Assembly: GCF_014199395.1 (NCBI RefSeq)
Contig: NZ_JACIJM010000005.1
Coordinates: forward strand, 124,001-188,000
DNA from: Yoonia ponticola
Lineage (GTDB): Bacteria; Pseudomonadota; Alphaproteobacteria; Rhodobacterales; Rhodobacteraceae
Direction of reading: 5' to 3'
DNA: 64,000 bases
Of this stretch, positions 17,066-25,798 are shown piece by piece. Numbering within the stretch: the stretch's first letter is position 1; the number at the start of each line of letters is the position of its first letter. A model generated the notes under the pieces. That model was not told the origin of the DNA, ran no database searches, and was given only the letters and a program-made list of their open reading frames with translations. A program made the translations under genes and the position numbers.

Positions 17066-18017
17066 AAGGTTCGCCTCCGGCGCGTGGTGGGATCGCTTTG
17101 CCGACGAAACCGGCGAGAATAATCACAGTGAGAATATACGGCAGTACGTCCAGCAACTGGCCGTTTACCTTGAACGAAAGTACCGCTTCGATCAGGTCTG
17201 GACGCAGTGCAAGAGCCTGCAGGAAACCAAACAGCAGTGTCGCATACAGCGCGTACCATGGCCGCCATTTCGCAAAGATCAACGCGGCAAGCGCGATATA
17301 TCCACGCCCCGCGCTCATGTCTTTCACAAAACCAGCTTGCAATGCGGTCGCAAGGTAAGCCCCTGCAATACCACACAAAACGCCACAGATGCCGACGGCA
17401 GCAAAGCGCAGACCGACAACAGATACACCTGCGGTATCCACAGCCGCAGGGTTCTCGCCCACAGCGCGCAGACGTAGGCCAAATCGGGTACGATATAGGA
17501 TCCACCATGTCGCTGGCACACACAGCAGGGCGACATAAACAAGGATCGTGTGACCCGAGATCAGTTCGTAATATATCGGCCCCAAAACAGGCACGTCACG
17601 CAGGCTATCCGCGAAGGGCAGGGTGATCGGGTTGAAACGCGCAGCACCAGATAGCTGCGGTGTACGGCCCCCTTGGGCGAACCAGCTTTGCGCGATGACA
17701 ACAGTCAGGCCCGCCGCGAGAAAGTTAATAGCGACGCCGGAAATCAGTTGGTTGCCACGGAAGGTGATCGAGGCGAGGCCGTGAATCCCGGACAGAACCA
17801 ACGACGCCGCGATGCCCGCAAGCAAGCCAATCCAGACCGAACCGCTAGTGTAGGCGACGGCGGCGGATAGGAACGCGGCGGCCAGCATTTTGCCTTCGAG
17901 GCCGATGTCAAAAATGCCTGCGCGTTCCGAAAATAACCCAGCCAGACAAGCCAACAACAGCGGTGTGGCAAGGCGCATGGTAGAGTCGAGGATTTGTAAA
18001 AGCGTAAGAAGATCCAT
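17049..18017 (-). CDS. nucleoside ABC transporter permease 2
   Basis: Inner-membrane permease of 322 residues, resembling YufQ/NupQ of BMP-type nucleoside importers. About eight to nine hydrophobic segments are visible, with the cytoplasmic coupling loop around RTRFGLRLRAVGENPAAVDTAG in the central part (the E-x-P-x-A motif of this permease family). It starts 3 bases after the preceding permease stop, overlaps punA at its end, and forms the heterodimeric channel with the permease at 18021-19118. Confidence 0.93.
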   Translation of the reverse strand: MDLLTLLQILDSTMRLATPLLLACLAGLFSERAGIFDIGLEGKMLAAAFLSAAVAYTSGSVWIGLLAGIAASLVLSGIHGLASITFRGNQLISGVAINFLAAGLTVVIAQSWFAQGGRTPQLSGAARFNPITLPFADSLRDVPVLGPIYYELISGHTILVYVALLCVPATWWILYRTRFGLRLRAVGENPAAVDTAGVSVVGLRFAAVGICGVLCGIAGAYLATALQAGFVKDMSAGRGYIALAALIFAKWRPWYALYATLLFGFLQALALRPDLIEAVLSFKVNGQLLDVLPYILTVIILAGFVGKAIPPRAGGEPYVKER

Positions 18018-18020
18018 GAT

Positions 18021-19118
18021 TTACACCTCCCCCTTTTTGCGTCGCATGGCGAGGAACATTTTCTCAAGCGGGCTGCGGACCATGTTGTCCAATGCGCCTG
18101 TGAACAGAATGACGAGGGCTTGAATCACGACGATCAATTCACGTGGGATCGAGGTCCATAGCGCCAATTCCGCGCCGCCTTGATAGAGAAATCCGAACAG
18201 GATCGCGGCGAGAAATACGCCAAACGGGTGGCTGCGGCCCATCAATGCGACGGCGATCCCGATGAAACCTGCGCCTTCAACCGCGTTTAAAACAAGGCGT
18301 TCGGCCTCTCCCATCACGTTATTGATCGCCATCATGCCTGCCAAACCGCCAGAGATCATCATTGAAATCATGATGATTTTCGTCGGGCTGATGCCCGCAT
18401 ATTTTGCAGCGCTTTCAGAATGGCCAAAAGCGCGAATTTCATAACCTAAACGCGTTTTCCAGATCAGCGCCCAGACCGCGATGCAGGCTGCGATTGCGAC
18501 AAAAAACGACACGTTCGCAGGTGCGCCGCGGAACAGCGTTGCTTCACCGAAGCTGAACATGTCTTGGAACGACGGCAGGTGAGCGCCTTCAGCGAATTTG
18601 CGGGTCGCGGGTTCCATGCCGTCGGCTTTTAACGCGCCGATCAGCAGGTAGTTCAGCAATGCGGCAGCGATAAAGTTGAACATGATCGTCGTAATTACGA
18701 TGTGGCTGCCGCGTTTCGCTTGCAAATACGCGGGGATCGCCGCCCATGCAGCGCCGAATAATGCGGCCCCAGCCGTTGCGCCGATCAGCGCCACCGACCA
18801 GTGCGGCCAAGGAATATAGAGACAGACCAAAGCGACGCCAAGCCCGCCCAAAACCGCCTGACCTTCGCCGCCAATATTGAACATCCGCGCGTGAAACGCG
18901 ACGGCGACGGCAAGCCCGGTGAACATAAAGTTGGTCGCGTAATACAGCGTATAGCCCCAGCCGTAGGTCGAGCCTATCGCGCCTTCGATCATCAATTTTA
19001 ACGCGGCTGTTGGACTTTCACCGATGGCAAGGATCACAAGTGCCGACAAAAAAGCCGCTAATAACAAAGAGATCAGCGGGACAAGGACCACTTCGGCCCA
19101 TTTTGGCATGACATCCAT
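18021..19118 (-). CDS. nucleoside ABC transporter permease 1
   Basis: A 365-residue polytopic permease resembling YufP/NupP. It has an N-terminal helix after KWAEVVLVPL, several further hydrophobic segments, and the coupling motif KTRLGYEIRAFGHSESAAKYAG in the second half. It is longer at the N-terminus than its partner, as usual for this subunit. Its ATG overlaps the stop of the ATPase gene by one base. It pairs with the adjacent permease and is energised by the ATPase encoded upstream. Confidence 0.93.
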   Translation of the reverse strand: MDVMPKWAEVVLVPLISLLLAAFLSALVILAIGESPTAALKLMIEGAIGSTYGWGYTLYYATNFMFTGLAVAVAFHARMFNIGGEGQAVLGGLGVALVCLYIPWPHWSVALIGATAGAALFGAAWAAIPAYLQAKRGSHIVITTIMFNFIAAALLNYLLIGALKADGMEPATRKFAEGAHLPSFQDMFSFGEATLFRGAPANVSFFVAIAACIAVWALIWKTRLGYEIRAFGHSESAAKYAGISPTKIIMISMMISGGLAGMMAINNVMGEAERLVLNAVEGAGFIGIAVALMGRSHPFGVFLAAILFGFLYQGGAELALWTSIPRELIVVIQALVILFTGALDNMVRSPLEKMFLAMRRKKGEV

Positions 19119-20719
19119 TAGTGCAACTCCTTGCCGGTGCCAGCGTGGGCGAGGTTTTCTTCGATGGCTTCGACGATAGGCTTATCCGGCATTTCCGTGA
19201 TCCCTGCCATCAGCAGTCCCAATTCTTGTTCGTTTGTTTCAGACGGAAGGCGTTCGCCCATGATTTTGCCGTCAAACATCACGGCCACGCGGTCAGAGAG
19301 CGACAGAATTTCCTCTAGCTCGACCGATACCAACAGGATCGCTTTGCCTTGATCGCGCAGTGCGACGATCTGTTGGTGGATGAATTCAATCGCGCCAATA
19401 TCCACGCCGCGTGTCGGTTGCCCGATCAGCAGCAGGTCAGGATTGCGTTCGATCTCGCGGGCAAGAACAATCTTTTGCTGATTCCCGCCCGAGAAATTCT
19501 TGGACGCGAGTTTTGGATCAGGCGGCCGCACGTCAAAGCGTTCCATCTTTTCGATGGTATCCTGACGGATGGCGTTATTATCCATGAACAGGCTGGACCG
19601 TTGGTATTTTTCGTCATGGTGATAGCCAAACGCGGTGTTTTCCCACGCGCTATAATCCATGATCAGACCTTCACGTTGGCGATCTTCTGGGACGTGGGCG
19701 ATTCCGCGTTTGCGGCGCGATTGCCCGTCAGATTTCGCGCCAGTCAGGTCCAATTCAAGACCATTCACGAGGATCGTACCTGTCGCTTTTTCATAGCCGC
19801 CAAGCACTTCAAGCAGTTCGGATTGACCATTGCCAGCCACACCCGCAATGCCGAGGATTTCACCTGCTGCGACGTTAAAGCTAACGTCTTTGACGCGGTG
19901 CACGCCTTTGTCATCGGTGACGTTCAGGTTCTTAACTTCAAGGATATTTGCACCCGGCTGTGCAGGTGCTTTATCCACTTGTAACAGTACCTTACGGCCA
20001 ACCATCAGTTCGGCCAATTCCTGCGGTGATGTCTCGGATGTCTTGACCGTCGCGGTCATTTCGCCGCGCCGCATCACCGACACCGTGTCAGTCGTATCCA
20101 TGATCTCGCGCAGCTTGTGGGTGATCAGGATGATGGTTTTGCCTTCGGCCTTCAGGCGTTCCAAAATGCGGAACAATTGATCGGCTTCGGCAGGGGTCAG
20201 CACGCCCGTCGGTTCGTCCAAAATCAGAATGTCGGCCTTGCGATACAGCGCTTTCAGGATCTCGACGCGCTGCTGCATGCCCACGCCGATATCTTGGATC
20301 AGCGCGTCAACTTCAACGTTCAAGCCGTATTCATCGGCGAGCGCTTTCAGTTCTTTACGGGCGCGGTTCAGCGACGGTTTCAACAACGCGCTGTCCTCTG
20401 CACCTAAGATCACGTTCTCAAGCACAGTAAAATTCTCAACCAGTTTAAAGTGCTGGAACACCATTCCGATACCTGCCGCAATCGCAGCTTGGCTGTCAGG
20501 GATCGACGTTTTCTGACCGCCGATGAAAATCTCACCAGCGTCGGCCTTATAGAACCCGAACAGGATCGACATCAGCGTTGATTTGCCCGCGCCGTTTTCG
20601 CCGATAATGCCGTGAACCGTGCCGGGCATGACGCGGATTGAGATGTCTTTGTTGGCTTGCACGGGGCCAAAAGCCTTGGAAATTCCCTTTAGCTCAATCG
20701 CGGGGGCCATATCGGTCAT
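19118..20719 (-). CDS. nucleoside ABC transporter ATP-binding protein (tandem domains)
   Basis: Sugar/nucleoside-type importer ATPase of 533 residues with two fused nucleotide-binding domains. The first has Walker A GENGAGKSTL and Walker B ILILDEPTGVL; its signature region reads DIGVGMQQRVEI instead of a strict LSGGQ. The second has GVAGNGQSEL, signature FSGGNQQKIVLAREI and LLIGQPTRGVD. Such asymmetry is normal for the YufO/MglA/RbsA group, where one site is degenerate. I chose ATG 20719 over GTG 20734 because it has AAAGAAGA at good spacing. Confidence 0.94.
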   Translation of the reverse strand: MTDMAPAIELKGISKAFGPVQANKDISIRVMPGTVHGIIGENGAGKSTLMSILFGFYKADAGEIFIGGQKTSIPDSQAAIAAGIGMVFQHFKLVENFTVLENVILGAEDSALLKPSLNRARKELKALADEYGLNVEVDALIQDIGVGMQQRVEILKALYRKADILILDEPTGVLTPAEADQLFRILERLKAEGKTIILITHKLREIMDTTDTVSVMRRGEMTATVKTSETSPQELAELMVGRKVLLQVDKAPAQPGANILEVKNLNVTDDKGVHRVKDVSFNVAAGEILGIAGVAGNGQSELLEVLGGYEKATGTILVNGLELDLTGAKSDGQSRRKRGIAHVPEDRQREGLIMDYSAWENTAFGYHHDEKYQRSSLFMDNNAIRQDTIEKMERFDVRPPDPKLASKNFSGGNQQKIVLAREIERNPDLLLIGQPTRGVDIGAIEFIHQQIVALRDQGKAILLVSVELEEILSLSDRVAVMFDGKIMGERLPSETNEQELGLLMAGITEMPDKPIVEAIEENLAHAGTGKELH

Positions 20720-20762
20720 TGGGTCTTCTTTCACAAAAGTGAGTTCGCGTCGAAAATGAAGT

Positions 20763-20791
20763 GGGCCGCACCATTTGAAACGGTGCGGCCC
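20763..20791 (-). terminator. intercistronic hairpin between binding protein and ABC genes
   Basis: A perfect 10-bp stem, GGGCCGCACC with GGTGCGGCCC around a 9-base loop, lies in the 97-bp gap after the binding-protein stop. On the minus strand it is followed only by ACTTCATTTTC, so it is more likely a partial terminator or 3' mRNA stabiliser, which would give more binding protein than membrane subunits. Confidence 0.6.
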
Positions 20792-20816
20792 TGATCGCTT
20801 GGCCTAAGGCATCAAC

Positions 20817-21812
20817 TTAAAAGTCGAGAGCCGGGCAGGATTCGTCAGTGTTGTAGTTGTGGACAGAGATTTCACCCGCAACAATCGACGCCTGAGCTGC
20901 ATCAAGAGCCGCTGTCATTTCTGCAGTGATCAGCGCTTCGTTGTGCTCGTCAACCGCGTAGCCCACGCCACCGTTGGACAGGTCCATGACGTTAAAGCCA
21001 GCTTCCAGCGTGTCGCCTGCGATCAATGCGTCGTAAACCGCGTTATCAACGCGCTTGAGCATGGATGTCAGAACTTCGCCCGGGTGCAGGTAGTTTTGGT
21101 TCGCGTCAACGCCGATAGATAGAATGTCTTCGTCAGCAGCTGTTTGCAGAACGCCAACACCAGTACCACCAGCGGCAGCATAGATCACGTCAACACCTTG
21201 AGAAATCTGCGCTTTTGTCATTTCAGACCCTTTAACCGGGTCGTTCCAAGCCGCAGGCGTTGTGCCTGTCATATTCGCAACAATTGTCGCGTCTGGATTT
21301 GCAGCCAATGCGCCCTGCGCGTAGCCACATGCAAAGTTGCGGATCAACGGGATGTCCATGCCGCCGATAAAGCCAACAGTGCCAGTTTCAGACGCCATCG
21401 CGGCCAGCATACCAACAAGGTATGAACCCTGCTCTTCAGCGAACACGATAGAGCGGACGTTTGGCGCGTCTACAACCATGTCGATGATTTGGAATTTGGT
21501 GTCTGGATAGTCGCCAGCAACGTCGCCCAGTGCGGATGCCCACGCAAAGCCGGCCATCACGATTGGGTTTGCACCAGTTTCAGCGAAACGACGGATCGCT
21601 TGCTCGCGCTGTGCGTCGGACTGAATTTCAACTTCAGCGTAAGTGCCGCCAGTTTCTTCGGCCCAGCGCTGTGCGCCGTTGAATGCGGATTCGTTGAAGG
21701 ATTTGTCGAACTTGCCGCCGAGATCAAACAGGATCGCGGGATCAGCAGCGACGGCGCCGGCGGACAGCGCCAGCACGGCAGTCGCGCCGAGGAATTTTGT
21801 TGTAAGGGTCAT
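20817..21812 (-). CDS. BMP-family nucleoside-binding periplasmic protein
   Basis: Substrate-binding protein of the BMP (PnrA/Med-like) family that delivers nucleosides to the ABC importer. The 331 residues start with a Sec signal peptide (MTLTTKFLGATAVLALSAG, cleavage near AVAADP) without a lipobox Cys. BMP traits follow: FDLGGKFDKSFNESAFNG, EEQGSYLVGMLAAM, GFIGGMDIPLIRNF, YAAAGGTGVGV and SIGVDANQNYL. I chose ATG 21812 because the signal peptide starts there behind GGGAGAT; the frame extends 32 codons upstream without similarity. It is the first gene of the nucleoside operon. Confidence 0.94.
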   Translation of the reverse strand: MTLTTKFLGATAVLALSAGAVAADPAILFDLGGKFDKSFNESAFNGAQRWAEETGGTYAEVEIQSDAQREQAIRRFAETGANPIVMAGFAWASALGDVAGDYPDTKFQIIDMVVDAPNVRSIVFAEEQGSYLVGMLAAMASETGTVGFIGGMDIPLIRNFACGYAQGALAANPDATIVANMTGTTPAAWNDPVKGSEMTKAQISQGVDVIYAAAGGTGVGVLQTAADEDILSIGVDANQNYLHPGEVLTSMLKRVDNAVYDALIAGDTLEAGFNVMDLSNGGVGYAVDEHNEALITAEMTAALDAAQASIVAGEISVHNYNTDESCPALDF

Positions 21813-21840
21813 ATTGGTATCTCCCGGGTCGTTGTGATGA

Positions 21841-21891
21841 GGGGAAGGCCACCGGCTTTCCCCCAAAAGCCAAACCGGTCTGTGCCGGTTT
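21841..21891 (-). promoter_or_regulatory. leader with two inverted repeats before the binding-protein gene
   Basis: Between the likely promoter and the BMP gene are GGGGAAGGCC-ACC-GGCTTTCCCC (21841-21863, one mismatch) and AAACCGG-TCTGTG-CCGGTTT (21872-21891, perfect 7-bp arms). They may be RNA leader stems or operators. I see no known purine riboswitch core. Confidence 0.4.
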
Positions 21892-21956
21892 ATCGCACGA
21901 TAAGGCATTGCCAGCCCGCTAGGGTCAACCGGTTTTTCATGGAGAGTGGTAAAATT

Positions 21957-21972
21957 TTGACCAACCGGTCAA
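21957..21972 (-). promoter_or_regulatory. TTGACC-AACC-GGTCAA palindrome, candidate operator of the nucleoside operon
   Basis: A perfect 6+6 inverted repeat in the 183-bp gap between rimI and the BMP gene, flanked by A/T runs. The 8-mer CAACCGGT inside it recurs at 21926-21933. The form fits a GntR- or LacI-type operator. The regulator is not encoded in this window. Confidence 0.4.
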
Positions 21973-21995
21973 TTTTTAAGCGCAAGTTTGGTGGA

Positions 21996-22415
21996 TCACG
22001 CCTGAACCAAGGTTCGACGTAGCACGGCTGCTGCGACTTTGGTGCCATCGGGGCGATTGTAATAGTTGGGGCGCATACCGACGTTTTTGAAATTGTTGTT
22101 TGCGTACAGCTCTTTAGCAGCAATATTGTCAGCCGCAACCTCTAGAAAGGCCGACTGCGCCTGTTGTTTTTGCAAGGCGTCTATAAATGCGGCAAGGCAA
22201 ATCTGGGCAAGGCCCTGACGCTGAAATTCGGGCGCGGTGGCAATCGTCAGCACCTCTGCTTCGTCGGCGATCAACCGCCCCAGCACAAATGACCGCACGT
22301 CACCCCGCAGAATCACTCCTTTAGAATCAAGCAGCTCTGCGAATTCAGCGGCACTCCATGGTCGCGATTGGGTGAAAGCTGCAGCATGAACCTGCGCAAG
22401 CGCCTCTGGCGTCAT
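21996..22415 (-). CDS. rimI: ribosomal protein S18 alanine N-acetyltransferase
   Basis: A GNAT-fold acetyltransferase of 139 residues that acetylates the N-terminus of S18. The acetyl-CoA site is the VLTIATAPEFQRQGLAQ segment (V-x-x-x-x-R/Q-x-x-G/A core). FLEVAADNIAAKELYANNNF follows and matches the RimI LEV...N-x-x-A-x-x-LY motif. Its start overlaps the tsaB stop by four bases (ATGA), a pairing of rimI with tsaB seen in many bacteria. Confidence 0.9.
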   Translation of the reverse strand: MTPEALAQVHAAAFTQSRPWSAAEFAELLDSKGVILRGDVRSFVLGRLIADEAEVLTIATAPEFQRQGLAQICLAAFIDALQKQQAQSAFLEVAADNIAAKELYANNNFKNVGMRPNYYNRPDGTKVAAAVLRRTLVQA

Positions 22416-22996
22416 GGTAGAATAACGGGTGCCGCATCGCGTGGCGGCGCGGCATCGGCAGCACGGACATAATAGGGGGCAGGGCGTTCGGTGACGTGGG
22501 GCGCACGGTCACGCGCAATCAGCGCGATATGCTGGATCATGTCCTCGGCCGCGATGATTGGCGGCGCGATCTTCGCGACATCGGACGCGGCAGGGACAAG
22601 CACGGCGGTGCTGATGATGTCGGCAAAGGTCTGAATATAAACGTGATCTCGGGGTGCTGCGACTTGGGCAACAACCGGACGCGCAAGACCGTGAACTTGG
22701 GCCTCCAGATGCGTCACGCCAATCGCAGGGACGCCAAGGCCCAAGGCAAGGCCGCGCGCCGCAGACACGGAAATCCGAATACCGGTAAAATTCCCCGGAC
22801 CGGTCCCCACGCCAATCGCATCAAGATCGGCCCATGTTAGATTGTTTTCAACCAGCACGTCTTCCAGCATCGGCATCAGATGTTCAGCCTGTCCCTTTGC
22901 CATTGGATCGACGCGCACGACAATTTTGTCGTCGATGATCAAACACGCAGCACAGTGGGCCGTCGCCGTGTCAAACGCCAGAACTTTGCTGATCAT
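22412..22996 (-). CDS. tsaB: tRNA threonylcarbamoyladenosine biosynthesis protein TsaB
   Basis: Partner of TsaD and TsaE in making the t6A modification at position 37 of ANN-decoding tRNAs. The 194 residues show the ASKHA-type N-terminus KVLAFDTATAHCAACL, then the signature VGTGPGNFTGIRISVSAARGLA. I chose ATG 22996, which forms an ATGA overlap with the preceding gene, over the position four codons upstream. The C-terminus is variable, as in the family. TsaD and TsaE are not in the window. Confidence 0.93.
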   Translation of the reverse strand: MISKVLAFDTATAHCAACLIIDDKIVVRVDPMAKGQAEHLMPMLEDVLVENNLTWADLDAIGVGTGPGNFTGIRISVSAARGLALGLGVPAIGVTHLEAQVHGLARPVVAQVAAPRDHVYIQTFADIISTAVLVPAASDVAKIAPPIIAAEDMIQHIALIARDRAPHVTERPAPYYVRAADAAPPRDAAPVILP

Positions 22997-23274
22997 ACCT
23001 TGGTCCACGTCAATGGTTTTGTCGCATGACGGGTCAGTGCGTTCTTCGCTTCAAGATCTAGCTGTACGCATTTGATCCACCAGCCTGCTGTCGCACCGCC
23101 GGGGAACACATCCTCGGGCAAATGCGGCAGTGTGGCTGTTTTGATCTGCGCGTATGTCATCGGATCGGACGACATGCCTTTCAGCATCGCGTGGCGCATC
23201 GCTGTATATTTCGCAGCGTCCACATTCGTGATTTTGCCCGGCGTATTGACGTTTTCGACGGCGATCTTTGTCAT
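22993..23274 (-). CDS. conserved small protein (DUF6958-like)
   Basis: A 93-residue soluble protein with the pattern VENVNTPGKITNVDAAKYTAMR, then LPHLPEDVFPGGATAGWWIK and VQLDLEAK. This matches my memory of a widespread uncharacterised family (DUF6958-like) of alphaproteobacteria. No catalytic motif is evident. It lies 3 bases after nfuA's stop and overlaps tsaB by four bases, so it belongs to an nfuA-x-tsaB-rimI operon. The operon position does not prove a role in tRNA modification or Fe-S assembly. Confidence 0.78.
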   Translation of the reverse strand: MTKIAVENVNTPGKITNVDAAKYTAMRHAMLKGMSSDPMTYAQIKTATLPHLPEDVFPGGATAGWWIKCVQLDLEAKNALTRHATKPLTWTKV

Positions 23275-23277
23275 GGC

Positions 23278-23841
23278 TTAGGCCGCGACAGGGCGCACTT
23301 CGATCACTTCTGGGATGTAGTGACGCAACAGGTTCTCGATGCCCATTTTCAAGGTCAACGTAGACGATGGGCAGCCAGCACAAGCGCCTTGCATGTGCAG
23401 ATAAACGATCCCGCGCTCAAAACCGTGGAACGTGATGTCGCCACCATCTTGGGCAACAGCAGGACGGACGCGCGTGTCGAGCAATTCTTTGATTTGCCCT
23501 ACGATTTCGCCGTCATCGCCAGTGTGTTCGGCGTGACCAGATGTAACCTCGTGATCGGCACCCATCACAGATGCGCCGGACTGGTAATGTTCCATGATCG
23601 CGCCAAGAATACCTGGCTTGATGTGGTCCCATTCAACGTCGTCAGCTTTGGTCACGGTCACAAAATCATTGCCGAAAAAGACGCCATTCACGCCGCCAGT
23701 CGCAAAGATGCGTTTGGCCAGCGGGGACGCTTGCCCAGCTTCGATTGTTGGAAAATCAGCGGTGCCGACTTCCAGAACGCTTTGGCCCGGCAAGAACTTC
23801 AGCGTGGCTGGGTTCGGTGTGGATTCGGTTTGAATAAACAT
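23278..23841 (-). CDS. nfuA: Fe-S cluster carrier NfuA/NifU-family scaffold
   Basis: Scaffold or carrier that delivers [4Fe-4S] clusters to target enzymes. The 187 residues have an N-terminal Nfu_N domain (MFIQTESTPNPATLKFLPG) and a C-terminal NifU-like domain (RPAVAQDGGDI, then GACAGCPSSTLTLKMGIEN). The CxxC motif CAGC ligates the cluster. The architecture is that of alphaproteobacterial and mitochondrial NFU1 proteins. First gene of the operon with tsaB and rimI. Confidence 0.95.
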   Translation of the reverse strand: MFIQTESTPNPATLKFLPGQSVLEVGTADFPTIEAGQASPLAKRIFATGGVNGVFFGNDFVTVTKADDVEWDHIKPGILGAIMEHYQSGASVMGADHEVTSGHAEHTGDDGEIVGQIKELLDTRVRPAVAQDGGDITFHGFERGIVYLHMQGACAGCPSSTLTLKMGIENLLRHYIPEVIEVRPVAA

Positions 23842-24160
23842 GCGTAGGGCCCCTTTTTGGTCCCTTATGATATGCGCCTGACGAGCGTTTCTGTCAAGGG
23901 ATTGGAATCATTCTAAGTTGGTGAAATTCAGTTAACACGGCGACTTTCACAGAACCGTTACGGGAATCATGCAGCCTAGACGCGTCCGATATCCCAAATC
24001 GGCGGTTGCGTGCCCGTCCCAAGTTTCACGCAGTCAGTTGGATGCGTCCGGTGTTCCCCCGCCGGACGCATTTCGTTTGGCGCTCAGGTTGAGGCGATAC
24101 CGATTGCCAGCCTTGCGCAGTTCCGGCACAATCAGCCCAAGTCGAAAAAGGGAGGCAGAA
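23842..24160 (+). other. 319-bp divergent gap with a terminator-like hairpin
   Basis: No gene is visible between nfuA (minus) and the universal stress protein (plus). It contains a perfect 10-bp stem, ATGCGTCCGG with CCGGACGCAT around a 10-base loop (24042-24071), followed by TTTCGTTTGG on the plus strand. No plus-strand gene precedes it, so it would end a short untranslated RNA or attenuate the stress-protein leader. The rest should hold both promoters, which I cannot place. Confidence 0.4.
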
Positions 24161-24622
24161 ATGCCAATGCGGAAATTTTTGGTTGTCCTTGATGACAGCC
24201 GCGAATGTCTCAACGCGATGCGGTTCGCGGCGATGCGCGCTGCAAAAACGGGTGGTGGCGTCGAAGTCCTGTCGATTATTCCACCGGATGAATTCAATCA
24301 CTGGATCGGTGTCGGTGAAATCATGCGGGCCGAAGCGCGCGAACGGATCGAAGTTCACTTCGAGGTCTTCGCAAAGTGGATGCGCGATAAACAAGGGGTG
24401 AACCCAAAGCTTGTGATCCGCGAAGGCGAGCCAATCACCGAACTTCTGGCGCAAATTAACGATGATCCGGATGTTGGTGTTCTGGTCTTGGGCGCGGGTG
24501 CCGACAAAAAGGGCCCCGGTCCGTTGGTAACAGCGCTGTCGCGGCAAGCGGGCGATTTGCCAGTACCAATGACAATTGTTCCGGGCGAAATGTCCAAAGA
24601 GCGACTAGAAGCGATTACGTAA
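24161..24622 (+). CDS. universal stress protein
   Basis: A 153-residue UspA-fold protein, a small alpha/beta nucleotide-binding regulator of stress survival. The N-terminal strand KFLVVLDDSRECLNAMRFA holds the Asp typical of the family. The C-terminal region VLVLGAGADKKGPGPLVT is a variant of the ATP-binding G-x2-G-x9-G-S/T motif, and PVPMTIVPG closes the fold. I chose ATG 24161 with a strong GGGAGG; longer upstream frames have no similarity. Single gene facing trpS. Confidence 0.9.
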   Translation: MPMRKFLVVLDDSRECLNAMRFAAMRAAKTGGGVEVLSIIPPDEFNHWIGVGEIMRAEARERIEVHFEVFAKWMRDKQGVNPKLVIREGEPITELLAQINDDPDVGVLVLGAGADKKGPGPLVTALSRQAGDLPVPMTIVPGEMSKERLEAIT

Positions 24623-24656
24623 AAAAAACGGCTGCCCAATCGCTTGGGGCAGCCGT
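24621..24656 (-). terminator. intrinsic terminator of trpS
   Basis: Stem ACGGCTGCCC/GGGCAGCCGT (10 bp, 9-base loop) followed on the minus strand by an eight-T run, 21 bases after the trpS stop. It also lies directly behind the stress-protein stop, where it may block read-through from that side. Confidence 0.88.
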
Positions 24657-24676
24657 CCTATACCGTGTCGGATTGC

Positions 24677-25711
24677 TTAACGCGCCGGACGCAAAAGCCC
24701 CACAATATCGTAGGTCTGCTGCAAAATCGGCTCTGCAATCTCGCGAGCCTTAACAGCACCATTCGCCAAAATCCGGTCGATTTCAGCAGGGTCATCCATC
24801 AAACGCGCCATCTCAGTGCTAATCGGGCTCAGTTTCGCAACAGCCAGATCAGCCAGCGCAGGTTTGAACTTACCCCAACCCGCACCCGCATATTCGGCGA
24901 TCACATCGTCAGGACTGCGATCATCAAGGGCTGCGTAAATCTCGACGAGGTTCTTGGCTTCGGGCCGATCTTTCAGCCCTTCCATCGTGTCAGGCAGCGC
25001 ATCCGGATCGGTCCGCGCTTTTTTAAACTTTTTCGCGATCTGGTCGGCATCATCCGTCATATTGATGCGTTCCATGTCACTTTCGCCGGACTTCGACATT
25101 TTCTTTGTCCCGTCACGCAAGTTCATCACACGGGTCGCGGGACCGTCGATGACCGGAATGGTCTCAGGGAAAAAGTCGGTTTTGAAGTCGTGGTTAAACT
25201 TTTTACCAATATCGCGGGTCAACTCGACATGCTGCTTCTGGTCTTCGCCAACAGGCACATGCGTCGCGTGATACAGCAAGATGTCAGCAGCCATCAGGGC
25301 AGGATAGGCGTAGAGGCCCAGCGACACCTTTTCAGCGTTCGCACCCGCTTTGTCCTTGAACTGTGTCATCCGGTTCATCCAGCCGACACGCGCTACGCAA
25401 TTGAAAATCCAGCCTAATTCGGCGTGTGCGGCAACAGCAGATTGATTGAACAAGATCGACTGCGCAGGATCAAGACCAGACGCCAGATAACCAGCAGCGA
25501 CTTCGCGTGTGGCTTTAGCCAGCTCTGCGGGGTCCTGCCAGACCGTAATCGCATGCATGTCCACCACACAGTAAATCGTCTGCATGTCGCCTTGCATACC
25601 AACGAAACGCTTGATCGCGCCAAGATAATTACCCATCGTCAAGCCGCCGGAAGGTTTAATTCCGGAAAAAACGCGGGGTGTGAATGTTGATTGTGATGTA
25701 GTCTGTGTCAT
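24677..25711 (-). CDS. trpS: tryptophanyl-tRNA synthetase
   Basis: Class I synthetase charging tRNA-Trp. The 344 residues begin [22 protein letters not shown]; the HIGH-equivalent is TMGN, which is normal for TrpRS. The KMSKS loop [10 protein letters not shown] and [14 protein letters not shown] are present. I chose ATG 25711 ([10 protein letters not shown]) as the start that best fits the family; the frame stays open 120 codons upstream with no similarity. No ribosome-binding site is strong. A clear terminator follows. Confidence 0.95.
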   Translation of the reverse strand: MTQTTSQSTFTPRVFSGIKPSGGLTMGNYLGAIKRFVGMQGDMQTIYCVVDMHAITVWQDPAELAKATREVAAGYLASGLDPAQSILFNQSAVAAHAELGWIFNCVARVGWMNRMTQFKDKAGANAEKVSLGLYAYPALMAADILLYHATHVPVGEDQKQHVELTRDIGKKFNHDFKTDFFPETIPVIDGPATRVMNLRDGTKKMSKSGESDMERINMTDDADQIAKKFKKARTDPDALPDTMEGLKDRPEAKNLVEIYAALDDRSPDDVIAEYAGAGWGKFKPALADLAVAKLSPISTEMARLMDDPAEIDRILANGAVKAREIAEPILQQTYDIVGLLRPAR

Positions 25712-25798
25712 GGGGCAGGTCCACTCTGGCCATCTGAAATGAGGTCGCATACCCATGCCAGAGAGATTTGTGAGTTTCAACAGCCCTAAGGGACCGCC

